A DNA stretch of 64,000 bases. Source: Guptibacillus spartinae. Its GTDB lineage: Bacteria; Bacillota; Bacilli; Bacillales; Guptibacillaceae. The notes below the pieces were generated by a model that was not told the origin of the DNA, did not search any database, and worked only from the letters and a program-made list of their open reading frames with translations. Numbering within the stretch: position 1 is the first letter of the stretch; each line of letters begins with the position of its first letter. Of the stretch, positions 26,057-34,712 are shown one piece after another. The stretch is from assembly GCF_028610625.1 (NCBI RefSeq), contig NZ_JAQQWU010000001.1, positions 186,001 to 250,000 of the forward strand. The letters run 5' to 3'. The position numbers and the translations under genes are program-made.

Positions 26057-27898
26057 TTGTGTGGAATAACGGGATGGGTTGATTGGAAACAGAACCTTAC
26101 TGGTGAACAGAAAGTCCTTCAGCATATGGCACAGACCTTATCAAAACGAGGGCCGGATGCTTCCAATTGCTGGGTCAACGGACATTGCGGGTTTGGTCAT
26201 ACGCGATTGATTGTGGTCGATCCAGCGGGTGGAAGTCAGCCGATGACAAGAAAACATGGTGAAACCGACTACACCATTTGTTATAACGGTGAATTGTACA
26301 ATACGGAAGATCTGCGCAAAATCCTCCTTGGAAAAGGGTATACGTTTCAATCACATTCGGATACAGAAGTGCTTTTAACGTGCTATATCGAGTGGGGAGA
26401 AAAATGCGTTGAGCATTTAAATGGCATATTTGCATTTGGCATATGGGATGGGGAAAGGCTTTTTCTGGCGAGAGACCGTCTCGGAGTCAAGCCACTATTT
26501 TATAGACAAAGTGGAGCGTCCCTTCAATTCGGTTCGGAATTAAAAGCTATACTTGCTCATCCAGACGTCAAAACGGAGATTGACCGAGGAGGATTACAAG
26601 AAATTTTTGGATTAGGTCCATCTCGAACGCCAGGTCACGGTGTTTTTCGTGGAATCAATGAGCTACGGCCGGGCTTTGCTATGAAGTTTGAACGAAGCGG
26701 CGTTCGAATTTGGCGCTACTGGGATGTGGTTAGTCGTGAACACACCGATGATCTTGATACGACTGTAGAAAAAGTTGGCAATCTATTAAAAGATTCCATT
26801 CGAAGACAGCTTGTGGCGGACGTACCTGTTTGTACATTTTTATCGGGTGGTGTTGACTCAAGCGCGATTACTTCTGTTGCAAGAAGCGCATTTCAAGAGG
26901 AAGGGAAGGGCACGTTACGCTCTTTTTCCGTTGACTATGTTGATAATGATAAGTACTTTAAGAGCAGTGAATTTCAGCCTAATTCAGATGCACCTTGGAT
27001 CAAAAAAGTGTCTTCTGAGCTTGCAACCGATCATACGAACTGTGTGATTGATACCGCTCAGCTTGTTTACCATCTCAAAGAAGCGATTGAATGTCGTGAT
27101 CTTCCTGGTATGGCAGATGTGGATTCTTCCTTACTATGGTTTTCGAAGGAGATCAAAAAGCATGCTACTGTTGCGCTTTCAGGTGAATGTGCGGATGAAA
27201 TATTTGGAGGGTATCCATGGTTTCACAAGCCTGAACTACTTGATAAGGAACAGTTTCCGTGGATGCGATCGACGAGGGAAAGACAGGCGATGCTAAAAGA
27301 AGAAGTTCGTACGAAATTAAAACTAGAAGATTACGTGACGGAAAGATATCGCGAATCAATGAAAGAAACCCCAGTACTTGATGGAGAAAGTGAAATCGAA
27401 GCCAAGCGAAGAGCACTCTTTTATTTGAACTTAAATTGGTTTATGACCACACTCCTTGAACGAAAAGATCGTATGAGCATGGGAGCTAGTTTAGAAGTAA
27501 GGGTGCCGTTTTCAGATCATCGTATCATTGAATATGTTTGGAATGTACCGTGGGAAATGAAAATGCTTGATGGACGAGAGAAAGGGTTATTACGAAAAGC
27601 GATGACTGGCACGCTCTCACACGATGTCCTTTACAGGAAAAAGAGTCCTTATCCTAAGACCTATCATCCTGCTTATACGAAAGCTGTATCCGCATGGCTT
27701 CAAGATACGCTTAATCATAAGCAGGCGCCACTGCTTGAGTTAATTGATGCTAAAGTGGTCCAGGATATTGTCGACTCAGAAGGGAAAGCGTTTAAAGTTC
27801 CATGGTTTGGGCAACTGATGGCAGGCCCTCAACTCATCGCGCATCTCGCTCAGATTAATTATTGGATGGAGCATCACAAGGTAGACCTCGTTGATTAA
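26057..27898 (+). CDS. asnO: Asparagine synthetase (glutamine-hydrolysing), AsnO-like
   Basis: A 613-residue AsnB-family enzyme. The N-terminal glutaminase domain begins with Cys2 (start TTG then TGT; CGITGWVDW), with YNGELYN and SDTEVLLTCY. The C-terminal synthetase domain has the pyrophosphatase loop FLSGGVDSSAIT, then LSGECADEIFGGYPWF and RKKSPYPKTYHP. It makes asparagine from aspartate, ATP and glutamine. B. subtilis has three such genes. The one near yisL is asnO (yisO), expressed in sporulation, and the position here supports that name. The ribosome binding site is GGGGAGG, nine bases before TTG. Confidence 0.9.
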   Translation: MCGITGWVDWKQNLTGEQKVLQHMAQTLSKRGPDASNCWVNGHCGFGHTRLIVVDPAGGSQPMTRKHGETDYTICYNGELYNTEDLRKILLGKGYTFQSHSDTEVLLTCYIEWGEKCVEHLNGIFAFGIWDGERLFLARDRLGVKPLFYRQSGASLQFGSELKAILAHPDVKTEIDRGGLQEIFGLGPSRTPGHGVFRGINELRPGFAMKFERSGVRIWRYWDVVSREHTDDLDTTVEKVGNLLKDSIRRQLVADVPVCTFLSGGVDSSAITSVARSAFQEEGKGTLRSFSVDYVDNDKYFKSSEFQPNSDAPWIKKVSSELATDHTNCVIDTAQLVYHLKEAIECRDLPGMADVDSSLLWFSKEIKKHATVALSGECADEIFGGYPWFHKPELLDKEQFPWMRSTRERQAMLKEEVRTKLKLEDYVTERYRESMKETPVLDGESEIEAKRRALFYLNLNWFMTTLLERKDRMSMGASLEVRVPFSDHRIIEYVWNVPWEMKMLDGREKGLLRKAMTGTLSHDVLYRKKSPYPKTYHPAYTKAVSAWLQDTLNHKQAPLLELIDAKVVQDIVDSEGKAFKVPWFGQLMAGPQLIAHLAQINYWMEHHKVDLVD

Positions 27899-27902
27899 AA
27901 AA

Positions 27903-27935
27903 GAACCGAAGCAGATGGCTTCGGTCCTTTTTTTT
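27903..27935 (+). terminator. Terminator of asnO
   Basis: ACCGAAGC (27905-27912) pairs with GCTTCGGT (27918-27925), then CC and eight T. Confidence 0.88.
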
Positions 27936-28005
27936 GAGATAATCTTAATAAAAAATTTGTTTGCGTTATGAAATCTTAAAAGGTGAGCCTCATGCCTTGT
28001 AAACC

Positions 28006-29400
28006 TTATACGCTCGTTTCCGCTTTTCTCTCCTTCGGCGGTTCGAGTCCGTTTAGTCGTTCGACTAATCCATGACCAAATGGTGAGCTAGAAGAGGGAC
28101 TTTCATTGTTATTGAGGATTCCGCCTCTAACCTCGTAAGCAGTAGATCCGTGCTCTGCGAAATCAAGTCCTTGAATTTCTTCTTCACGGGAAACACGTAT
28201 AGAAGAAAAACGAGTGTAAATGAATAAAAAGATACCAACCGTTCCTAATGTCCAGGCCATAACGGCTAGAATACCGATTGCTTGAACAAGCAGAAGAGAT
28301 GCGCCGCCTCCGTAGAACAAGCCGCCATCAATGGCGAAGAGTCCAACAGCAAGGGTTCCCCATACTCCGCATACACCGTGAACTGCTATTGCACCCACTG
28401 GATCATCTAATTTGACGCGACGATCAATCAGTTGAACCGCTTCAATTAAAATAACTCCTGAGATCAGACCGATAAACATCGCACCAATTGGGGAGACGCT
28501 TGCAGTACCAGCTGTAATCCCTACGAGACCGGCGAGTGCGCCATTTAATGTTAAGGAAGCATCAATTTGCTTATAGCGAATGTAAGAGTAAAAGGCACTA
28601 CCGATCACACCACTTGAAGCTGAAAGAAGCGTGGTCGCTACAATTGTAGGAATAAGTGCATCGCTTGCAGATAGAGTACTACCTGCATTAAATCCAAACC
28701 AACCAAACCAGAGAATGAAGACGCCGAGAGCGCCTAGTGGAATGTTATGTCCCTGAATAACGTTAACTTTGCCGTTTGAGTATTTTCCAAGACGTCCACC
28801 AAGGAAGGCAACTGCAACGACGGCACCAAGGGCACCAGTCATATGGACGACGGTTGAACCTGCAAAGTCTGTAAATCCTAATTCTGCAAGCCATCCGCCA
28901 CCCCAGATCCAATGACCGACAACAGGGTATACAAATCCGATCATAACAACTGTAACAGCGATATAGCTAATTAATTTCATTCGTTCAGCTACTGCTCCAG
29001 AAATAATCGTGGCACAAGTTGCTGCAAAGACGGCCTGGAAAACAAAGAAGCCGATATTATCAGATTGTCCAAAGAGTAGGAAACCGTCAGATCCGATAAA
29101 CCCACCGGCAGATGTACCGAACATTAATCCATATCCCACAATAAAATAAAGAACAGCACCGATCGACATGGTAAGTAAGTTTTTCATTAAAATGTTTAAC
29201 GCGTTTTTGGAGCGAGTAAATCCCGTTTCAACCATTGCGAATCCTGCATGCATAAAAAACACAAGAAACGCAGCAATCATTATCCAAACCGTATCCATTG
29301 AAGCACTTAGTGCGGCTACCTCGGAGGTATCCCCTGCAGCAAACACATGCCCACCTGAAAAAAGAAAGAGAAGTGCGAACAAACCAGTCATTTTTTTCAT
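28006..29400 (-). CDS. amtB: Ammonium transporter AmtB/NrgA
   Basis: A 464-residue Amt channel with a cleavable-looking N-terminal segment (FALLFLFSGGHVFAAG) and eleven membrane helices. Recognisable Amt sequences include FFMHAGFAMVETGF, FQAVFAATCATIISGAVAER, DFAGSTVVHMTGALGA, FGWFGFNAGSTL and VGAIAVHGVCGVWGTLAVGL; the pore histidines lie in VVHM and AVHG. It imports ammonium when nitrogen is short. It is the second gene after glnK with 21 bases between, so the PII protein that gates it comes from the same transcript. B. subtilis has the reverse order (nrgA then nrgB). The hydrophilic tail of about 55 residues is cytosolic. Confidence 0.95.
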   Translation of the reverse strand: MKKMTGLFALLFLFSGGHVFAAGDTSEVAALSASMDTVWIMIAAFLVFFMHAGFAMVETGFTRSKNALNILMKNLLTMSIGAVLYFIVGYGLMFGTSAGGFIGSDGFLLFGQSDNIGFFVFQAVFAATCATIISGAVAERMKLISYIAVTVVMIGFVYPVVGHWIWGGGWLAELGFTDFAGSTVVHMTGALGAVVAVAFLGGRLGKYSNGKVNVIQGHNIPLGALGVFILWFGWFGFNAGSTLSASDALIPTIVATTLLSASSGVIGSAFYSYIRYKQIDASLTLNGALAGLVGITAGTASVSPIGAMFIGLISGVILIEAVQLIDRRVKLDDPVGAIAVHGVCGVWGTLAVGLFAIDGGLFYGGGASLLLVQAIGILAVMAWTLGTVGIFLFIYTRFSSIRVSREEEIQGLDFAEHGSTAYEVRGGILNNNESPSSSSPFGHGLVERLNGLEPPKERKAETSV

Positions 29401-29421
29401 ACCGTTACCATCCTTTTAAGT

Positions 29422-29763
29422 TTATTTAAATGCTGTGAGCCCGTGCTCACCAGAACGTATGCGGATCACATCTTCTACTGGATAGACGAATATTTTACCG
29501 TCGCCCACTTCGCCAGTTGCACAGACATCACGAATGGTCTTGGCCACATGGTCTAGAAGGTGATCATCAAAAACGAGCTCGACTTTGATTTTTGCCTGTA
29601 GTGATACTTCGAAGTGGCTTCCCCGGAATACACCAGTTTGCTTTTTCTGTAATCCGCATCCAGCTACTTCAGATACGGTCATGCCAGTGATCCCCTCATC
29701 TCTTAATCGATCTCTCAAATCCTGGAATGCTTCAGGACGAATAATAGCTTCTACTTTTTTCAT
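29422..29763 (-). CDS. glnK: PII signalling protein GlnK/NrgB
   Basis: A 113-residue PII protein. It aligns without gaps to E. coli GlnB over the first 53 residues. The T-loop reads FRGSHFEV, so the uridylylated Tyr51 is Phe51 (and Tyr46 is Phe46). It therefore cannot be modified as in enteric bacteria, like B. subtilis GlnK. The C-terminal signature TGEVGDGKIFVYPVEDVIRI is intact for ATP/ADP binding. It binds AmtB and, in Bacillus, TnrA. It is first in the operon, with GGAGGG before ATG 29763 and a TnrA/GlnR box just upstream. Confidence 0.93.
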   Translation of the reverse strand: MKKVEAIIRPEAFQDLRDRLRDEGITGMTVSEVAGCGLQKKQTGVFRGSHFEVSLQAKIKVELVFDDHLLDHVAKTIRDVCATGEVGDGKIFVYPVEDVIRIRSGEHGLTAFK

Positions 29764-29776
29764 ATAAGACCCTCCA

Positions 29777-29793
29777 TGTCAGTTTTTCTAACA
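29777..29793 (-). promoter_or_regulatory. TnrA/GlnR-type box upstream of glnK
   Basis: TGTCAGTTTTTCTAACA fits the consensus TGTNAN7TNACA without mismatch. It lies 13 bases before the glnK start, right upstream of the ribosome binding site. A weak promoter (TTGAAT, 17 bases, TAACAT at 29820-29815) would place the box after the transcription start, a position for repression rather than TnrA activation. A poorer match sits at 29872-29888. Confidence 0.6.
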
Positions 29794-29970
29794 TTGCCTT
29801 TTTTCTATATCCTCATGTTATGCTGAGAAAAAGCGAAATTCAAGTATATTTTTAGAAAATTTAAAATACTTTGTTATATAATCTACCGTAATAGAATTAG
29901 GATTATCAGAATAGTGTAGAAGTGGTAAGGGTGGTTGCGCTTCCAAAGTAAAATGCCCTATGAAGACATA

Positions 29971-30003
29971 AAAAGCTCCTGGACCAAGGTCCAGGAGCTT
30001 TTT
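29971..30003. terminator. Terminator downstream of the neopullulanase gene
   Basis: A perfect 15-bp stem (AAAAGCTCCTGGACC, 29971-29985, and 29988-30002) with an AA centre ends in T on the minus strand. It lies just past the amylase stop. Confidence 0.88.
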
Positions 30004-30005
30004 AT

Positions 30006-31742
30006 TTAGGAATAACTTAATATGGCATAACCATACGGATTTAGATTAAGAGGAGAGTTTGATTCATATTGACTACCTAGAATAAGAGTCATATTTTTGT
30101 TCGATGGAGAAAGAGTAAGAGATACTTTATTAGGTGAGTTGTTTAATAAAAAGAGTAAGGTTTCGTTCGCTCCATGTTTTTTGTACTGAATAAGTGTTTC
30201 ATCTGCATCCACGATCTCGAAATGTCCCTCATTGCCAAAGGCGGAATGTTGTTTTCTTAGTGAAATAAGCGTTTGTAGAAACTGAAATAGTTCTGTATCT
30301 TGCTTATTATCATTCCAAATCATACATTCACGACATCCGGGATCAGCGCCACCTGACATTCCTATTTCATCGCCATAGTAAATGCAGGGTGTTCCTGGAA
30401 AAGAGAATTGTAGGATATACATGAGTTTCACAACTTCTTTTTTTCCATTTGCCAATGTCAAAAGTCGCGGGGTATCATGACTTCCTAGCAAATTAAATGC
30501 GACTTCATTTACGTTAGCCGGATAGGAATGAAGAAGGGAGGAGAGACGATTTCCCATCGTTTCGGCTGTGATTTTATTATGTGCATAATGATCGAGAAGG
30601 GCTGATGTTAGAGGATAGTTCATCACCGCATCAAACTGATCTCCCTCGAGCCACGGCATTGCATCATGCCAGATCTCCCCGAGAATATAGATTTCAGGTT
30701 TCACTTTTTTGATCTCTCTCCTGAATTCCCGCCAAAATCGGTGATCAATTTCGTTCGCAACATCTAAGCGCCACCCGTCAATATCAAATTCTTCGACCCA
30801 ATAGCGGCCTACTTGAAGTAAGTATTCTTTTACTTCAGGATTTTCTGTATTTAGTTTAGGCATTTTTGCTTCAAAAGCAAAAGCATCATAGGAGGGAATA
30901 GGCTTTGTCTCGATCGGATACGAACGCACGTGAAACCAGTCTTTGTAACGGGAACGCTCTCCGTTCTTTAGCAAATCTTGAAACGGTTTAAAATAATAGC
31001 CACTATGATTAAAAACCGCATCAAGCATCACTTTAATTCCTCGTTCGTGACACGCCTGAACGAGTTTTTTAAACATTTCTTTATTCCCAAATTGAGGATC
31101 GATCTCCATATAATCAATAGTGTCATATTTATGGTTCGATTCTGCTTTAAAAATAGGGGTGAAATAAATTCCGCTTATTCCAAGTGCTGTTAAATGGTCC
31201 AGGTGATCAAGAACTCCTTGAAAGTCACCACCAAAAAAGTTGTTTTGCTTTGGAGGATATTCTCCCCATGGAAGGGTGCCTTCAGGATTAAGAGAAGCAT
31301 CACCGTTTGCAAATCTTTCAGGAAAAATTTGATACCAAACTGTCTCCTTTACCCAGGCAGGGGCAGTAAAAACATCAGCAGAATTTAAAAAAGGGAAACT
31401 AAAATAGTCATTCGTATCTTCAGGTTGCTTAGTAAAGAAGCCTTTTTCTGTATAAACATAAGCTTCTTTGTCATCTTCAAGATAGAAACCGTATCGCAAT
31501 CGGCGATAAGGGGGTTGGATTGAAATACTCCAATAGTCGAACAGTGAATCCGAACCGCTTACTTTCATTGATTGAGAAGTAAATTGCCATTTGTTGTTTT
31601 GCCAATCATAAGGATCGCCATAAATAAGGGAAACGGAAGTAAGGTTGTCTTTCTTCGTCCGTATCATCAATTGAAGGGTGTCTTGATTATAAGCATAGGC
31701 ATAGTTGTTCTTCGGACGGTGATAAATAGCTTCTTTGATCAT
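30006..31742 (-). CDS. Neopullulanase/maltogenic alpha-amylase (GH13, subfamily 20-like)
   Basis: A 578-residue glycosidase. An N-terminal starch-binding-like domain (about 1-120, CBM34 type) precedes the GH13 barrel: AVFNH (region I), DGWRLDVANE with the nucleophile Asp (II), ILGEIWHD with the acid/base Glu (III) and LLGSHDTPRLL with the third Asp (IV). A short C-terminal beta domain follows. No signal peptide is present, so it acts inside the cell on imported maltodextrins, cyclodextrins or pullulan fragments. It is divergent from malEFG and shares its regulatory region. The ribosome binding site is AAGGAGG; an operator lies between it and the promoter. Confidence 0.9.
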   Translation of the reverse strand: MIKEAIYHRPKNNYAYAYNQDTLQLMIRTKKDNLTSVSLIYGDPYDWQNNKWQFTSQSMKVSGSDSLFDYWSISIQPPYRRLRYGFYLEDDKEAYVYTEKGFFTKQPEDTNDYFSFPFLNSADVFTAPAWVKETVWYQIFPERFANGDASLNPEGTLPWGEYPPKQNNFFGGDFQGVLDHLDHLTALGISGIYFTPIFKAESNHKYDTIDYMEIDPQFGNKEMFKKLVQACHERGIKVMLDAVFNHSGYYFKPFQDLLKNGERSRYKDWFHVRSYPIETKPIPSYDAFAFEAKMPKLNTENPEVKEYLLQVGRYWVEEFDIDGWRLDVANEIDHRFWREFRREIKKVKPEIYILGEIWHDAMPWLEGDQFDAVMNYPLTSALLDHYAHNKITAETMGNRLSSLLHSYPANVNEVAFNLLGSHDTPRLLTLANGKKEVVKLMYILQFSFPGTPCIYYGDEIGMSGGADPGCRECMIWNDNKQDTELFQFLQTLISLRKQHSAFGNEGHFEIVDADETLIQYKKHGANETLLFLLNNSPNKVSLTLSPSNKNMTLILGSQYESNSPLNLNPYGYAILSYS

Positions 31743-31759
31743 TCAGGTGAACCTCCTTG

Positions 31760-31773
31760 TGCAATCGCTTGCA
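31760..31773. promoter_or_regulatory. LacI-family operator O1
   Basis: TGCAATCGCTTGCA is a palindrome with TGCAA arms and a central CG, typical of LacI/MalR-type operators. It lies immediately upstream of the ribosome binding site of the divergent neopullulanase gene. Confidence 0.6.
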
Positions 31774-31925
31774 ATAAATTGTATGAAAAGCTCTCAAGGC
31801 TTTTGACATGAAGGGAAGAGGATATTGCGATCCTTCTCTATCAAATGTAGAAGATCAATCGCTTTTAGTCAAATGGCAAAAAACAAGTGGATTAGGTATT
31901 TCGAAAAAATTTTGAAAAAACTTTG

Positions 31926-31939
31926 TGCAAACGGTTGCG
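31926..31939. promoter_or_regulatory. LacI-family operator O2
   Basis: TGCAAACGGTTGCG is a near-perfect palindrome of the GCAAACG-TTGC type. It overlaps the likely -35 (TTGCGA, 31935-31940) of the malE promoter, so a bound repressor would block RNA polymerase. Confidence 0.65.
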
Positions 31940-31962
31940 AAAAAAGTTTAGGCATGTATAAT
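31935..31962 (+). promoter_or_regulatory. Sigma-A promoter of malEFG
   Basis: A perfect -10 TATAAT (31957-31962) is preceded 16 bases upstream by the imperfect -35 TTGCGA. The poor -35 and the overlapping operator fit a regulated promoter. Confidence 0.6.
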
Positions 31963-31979
31963 AGGTTATAGAAAGTCAG

Positions 31980-31993
31980 TGCAATCGTTTTCA
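31980..31993. promoter_or_regulatory. LacI-family operator O3
   Basis: TGCAATCGTTTTCA shares TGCAATCG with O1, and the right arm is degenerate. It lies about 12 bases after the expected transcription start, so together with O2 it could support looping or a roadblock. Confidence 0.5.
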
Positions 31994-32001
31994 CGAAATG
32001 G

Positions 32002-32016
32002 ATGAAAGCGCTTGTA
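32002..32016. promoter_or_regulatory. CcpA cre site upstream of malE
   Basis: ATGAAAGCGCTTGTA fits WTGNAANCGNWNNCW with one mismatch. The place, about 35 bases into the transcript, suits carbon catabolite repression by roadblock. Confidence 0.6.
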
Positions 32017-32048
32017 TGATGATCGTAAATTTAAGAGGGGGTTAACAC

Positions 32049-33332
32049 ATGAAACGCTTTTTCGCTTTGTTTCTTACTCTAGTTCTTGCAATCGGCGTTC
32101 TTGCAGCATGCGGACCGCAAAACAATGAGAACGCTTCAAGTAACGGTGGGGGCGGTGATTCCGAAGGGGACGACGCTAACAAACCTGAGAAGCTCGTTGT
32201 TTGGGAAGATACAGATAAAGGGATTGCACTTGAACCTGCTATTGCTAGTTTTGAAGAAGAGTATGGCATTAAAGTAGAATTTAAAGAACTAGGGATGGCG
32301 GATGAAATTAGAGAACAAATTCGTCTTGACGGCCCAGCAGGTACTGGACCTGACGTTATTACACTTCCACACGACCAAATTGGACAAGCTGCAGTTGAAG
32401 GACTTATTTCTCCAATTGAAGTTGACCAGTCAGTTGTCGATACGTTTACAGAGTCTTCTATTCAAGCAGAAAATTTTGATGGAAAGCTTTACGGACTTCC
32501 AAAAGCGACAGAAACACCAGTATTTATTTACAACAAAGAACTAATGGACAAAGCTCCTGAATCAATGGATGAGGTTTATGATTTTGCAAAAGATTATACA
32601 AAAGATAAGCAATATGGTTTCCTTGCACTCTGGGATAATTTCTATTTTGCAAACGCTGTATTAGCTGGTTATGGCGGTTATGTTTTTGATCGTACAGATG
32701 AAGGCTTAAATCCACAGGATCTTGGTCTTAATAATGAAGGTGCAGTAGAAGGTACAGAATATATTCAAAAATGGTACAAAGAAGGTCTATTCCCTAAAGG
32801 TCTAATTGGGGAAAATGGTGGATCAACTATGGACGGTCTCTTTAATGAAGGAAAAGCCGCTTCTGTTATGAACGGACCATGGTCATTCCAGGGCTATAAA
32901 GACGCTGGTATTGATATTGGTGTAGCTCCAATGCCGAAACTACCAAATGGTGAAAACTTTAAAACTTTCATCGGTGTTAAAGGCTGGCACGTAAGTAACT
33001 TCTCAGAAAACAAAGAATGGGCAACTAAGCTTGTAGAATGGATTACAAATGAGGAAAATGCGAAGATTCGTTATGAAAAAACGGCAGAAATTCCTCCAGT
33101 GAAATCACTGATTGAAGATCCAGTTATTGCTGACAATGAAGGTGCTTCTGCAGTAGCGGTTCAATCTCAATATGGTGTGCCAATGCCTAACATTCCAGAA
33201 ATGGCAGAGGTATGGGAGCCAGCAGCATCTGCACTTCAACTTGTTGCAACTAACAAGCAAGAACCAAAAGCAGCACTAGATGAAGCTACCAAAACGATCA
33301 AGTCACAAATTGAACAAAATCACAGTAACTAA
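32049..33332 (+). CDS. malE: Maltodextrin ABC transporter substrate-binding lipoprotein
   Basis: A 427-residue family-1 solute-binding protein. A lipoprotein signal (LALAIGVLAAC-type, lipobox VLAAC with Cys21) is followed by a Gly/Ser/acid-rich linker and the binding domain (KLVVWEDTDKGIALEPAIAS, ...GPWSFQGYKDAGIDIGVAPM). It would be anchored to the outer face of the membrane and capture maltose or maltodextrins. The substrate is inferred from the divergent neopullulanase and the MalFG-type permeases. No ATPase gene is in the cluster; Bacillus maltose systems use the shared MsmX/MalK-type ATPase encoded elsewhere. Confidence 0.88.
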   Translation: MKRFFALFLTLVLAIGVLAACGPQNNENASSNGGGGDSEGDDANKPEKLVVWEDTDKGIALEPAIASFEEEYGIKVEFKELGMADEIREQIRLDGPAGTGPDVITLPHDQIGQAAVEGLISPIEVDQSVVDTFTESSIQAENFDGKLYGLPKATETPVFIYNKELMDKAPESMDEVYDFAKDYTKDKQYGFLALWDNFYFANAVLAGYGGYVFDRTDEGLNPQDLGLNNEGAVEGTEYIQKWYKEGLFPKGLIGENGGSTMDGLFNEGKAASVMNGPWSFQGYKDAGIDIGVAPMPKLPNGENFKTFIGVKGWHVSNFSENKEWATKLVEWITNEENAKIRYEKTAEIPPVKSLIEDPVIADNEGASAVAVQSQYGVPMPNIPEMAEVWEPAASALQLVATNKQEPKAALDEATKTIKSQIEQNHSN

Positions 33333-33347
33333 TGATTTGAAAATTCA

Positions 33348-33377
33348 AAGCGGTACTCCGGAAACGGGGTACTGCTT
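33348..33377 (+). terminator. Intra-operon stem-loop between malE and malF
   Basis: AAGCGGTAC (33348-33356) pairs with GTACTGCTT (33369-33377) with an inner CC/GG, and no T run follows. Such hairpins after binding-protein genes stabilise the upstream mRNA, so more binding protein than permease is made. Confidence 0.6.
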
Positions 33378-33427
33378 CTCACTTTAAAGCTAGAAAAGTG
33401 AGGAGAAGAAAGGGGATTGCCATCACG

Positions 33428-34711
33428 ATGGAGGCAACTGAACGTCAAACGAAGCATCGCAAAACAGCATTAGCACTCTCAATCATACCTGGATTTGGTC
33501 AGTTTTATAACAAGCAAATTCTCAAAGGACTAATGTTTTTCATTCTAACCGTTTCCTTTGCAGTTGCTTTTGCTGACTTAATCAACATTGGACTATGGGG
33601 GATCGTTACGTTAGGAGAAAAGCTCCCTCGGGATCATTCCATCTTCTTATTAACACAGGGAATTATCGCTGTTCTTGTTATCCTAATCGGATTAGTCATT
33701 TACTTCTTAAATTTGAGGGATGCATACTTGAACGGAAGAAATCGTGATCTCGGCATTCCTCTAAATTCAGTTAAAGAGCAGTACCGAAATGTTACGGAGC
33801 AAGGCTTTCCATATTTGATGTTATCACCAGGGTTTTTCCTATTAATCTTTGTGGTTATCTTTCCAATTTTGTTCGTTATTTTATTATCGTTTACAAACTA
33901 TGATCTTTACCATTCACCTCCAGCTAACTTAGTAGACTGGATTGGGGTTCAGAACTATATTGATATATTTAAATTAGATATATGGCGCGATACATTCTTG
34001 GATGTATTTTCTTGGACGATCGTGTGGACATTTGTAGCTACTACTGGACAAATCGCGATCGGAATTTTCCTAGCTGTTTTAATGAATCAAAAAGACCTTA
34101 AATTCAAAGGCATATTTAGAACAATCTTTATCTTGCCATGGGCAGTACCGGCGTTCGTATCCATTCTTGTCTTTGCTGGAATGTTTAATGAAACGTTTGG
34201 TGCCATTAACAATGACATCTTAGCAGCTTTCGGGATTGATGCCATTCCATGGCTAACAGAGCCATTTTGGACGAAGGTTGCTTTAATACTCATACAGTTC
34301 TGGCTTGGGTTCCCGTTCATTTTCGCAATGGTAACAGGGGTGCTACAATCCATTCCAGATGAATTATATGAAGCCGCGACGGTTGATGGAGCGAATATGT
34401 GGCAGAAATTCAGAGGGATCACGCTTCCGATGGTACTGTTTGCGATCGCTCCCATCTTAATTACGCAATACACATTTAACTTCAATAACTTTAATGTGAT
34501 TTACCTGTTTAATGGTGGGGGGCCTGCAGTCTCAGGTCAAACAGCTGGTTCCACTGATATTTTGATTTCGTGGATTTATAAACTAACCTTTACATCCGCA
34601 CAATATGGTAAAGCTGCTGCAATTACAATGATTCTATCGGCTATTGTTATTGGCGTTGCTCTGTGGCAGTTTAGAAGAACGAAATCATTCCAAGAAGAGG
34701 ATATGATGTAA
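33428..34711 (+). CDS. malF: Maltodextrin ABC transporter permease (MalF type)
   Basis: A 427-residue permease with an extended N-terminal part: cytosolic start, then AL-SIIPGFGQFYNKQ and two hydrophobic segments before the six-helix permease core. The EAA loop that contacts the ATPase is YEAATVDGANMWQKFRGITL. ATG 33428 (MEATERQ) is chosen; the frame opens at a GTG at 33398 without a convincing site, and even for ATG 33428 the purine-rich GAAAGGGG is 12 bases away. It is followed by malG one base after the stop. Confidence 0.9.
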   Translation: MEATERQTKHRKTALALSIIPGFGQFYNKQILKGLMFFILTVSFAVAFADLINIGLWGIVTLGEKLPRDHSIFLLTQGIIAVLVILIGLVIYFLNLRDAYLNGRNRDLGIPLNSVKEQYRNVTEQGFPYLMLSPGFFLLIFVVIFPILFVILLSFTNYDLYHSPPANLVDWIGVQNYIDIFKLDIWRDTFLDVFSWTIVWTFVATTGQIAIGIFLAVLMNQKDLKFKGIFRTIFILPWAVPAFVSILVFAGMFNETFGAINNDILAAFGIDAIPWLTEPFWTKVALILIQFWLGFPFIFAMVTGVLQSIPDELYEAATVDGANMWQKFRGITLPMVLFAIAPILITQYTFNFNNFNVIYLFNGGGPAVSGQTAGSTDILISWIYKLTFTSAQYGKAAAITMILSAIVIGVALWQFRRTKSFQEEDMM

Positions 34712-34712
34712 T

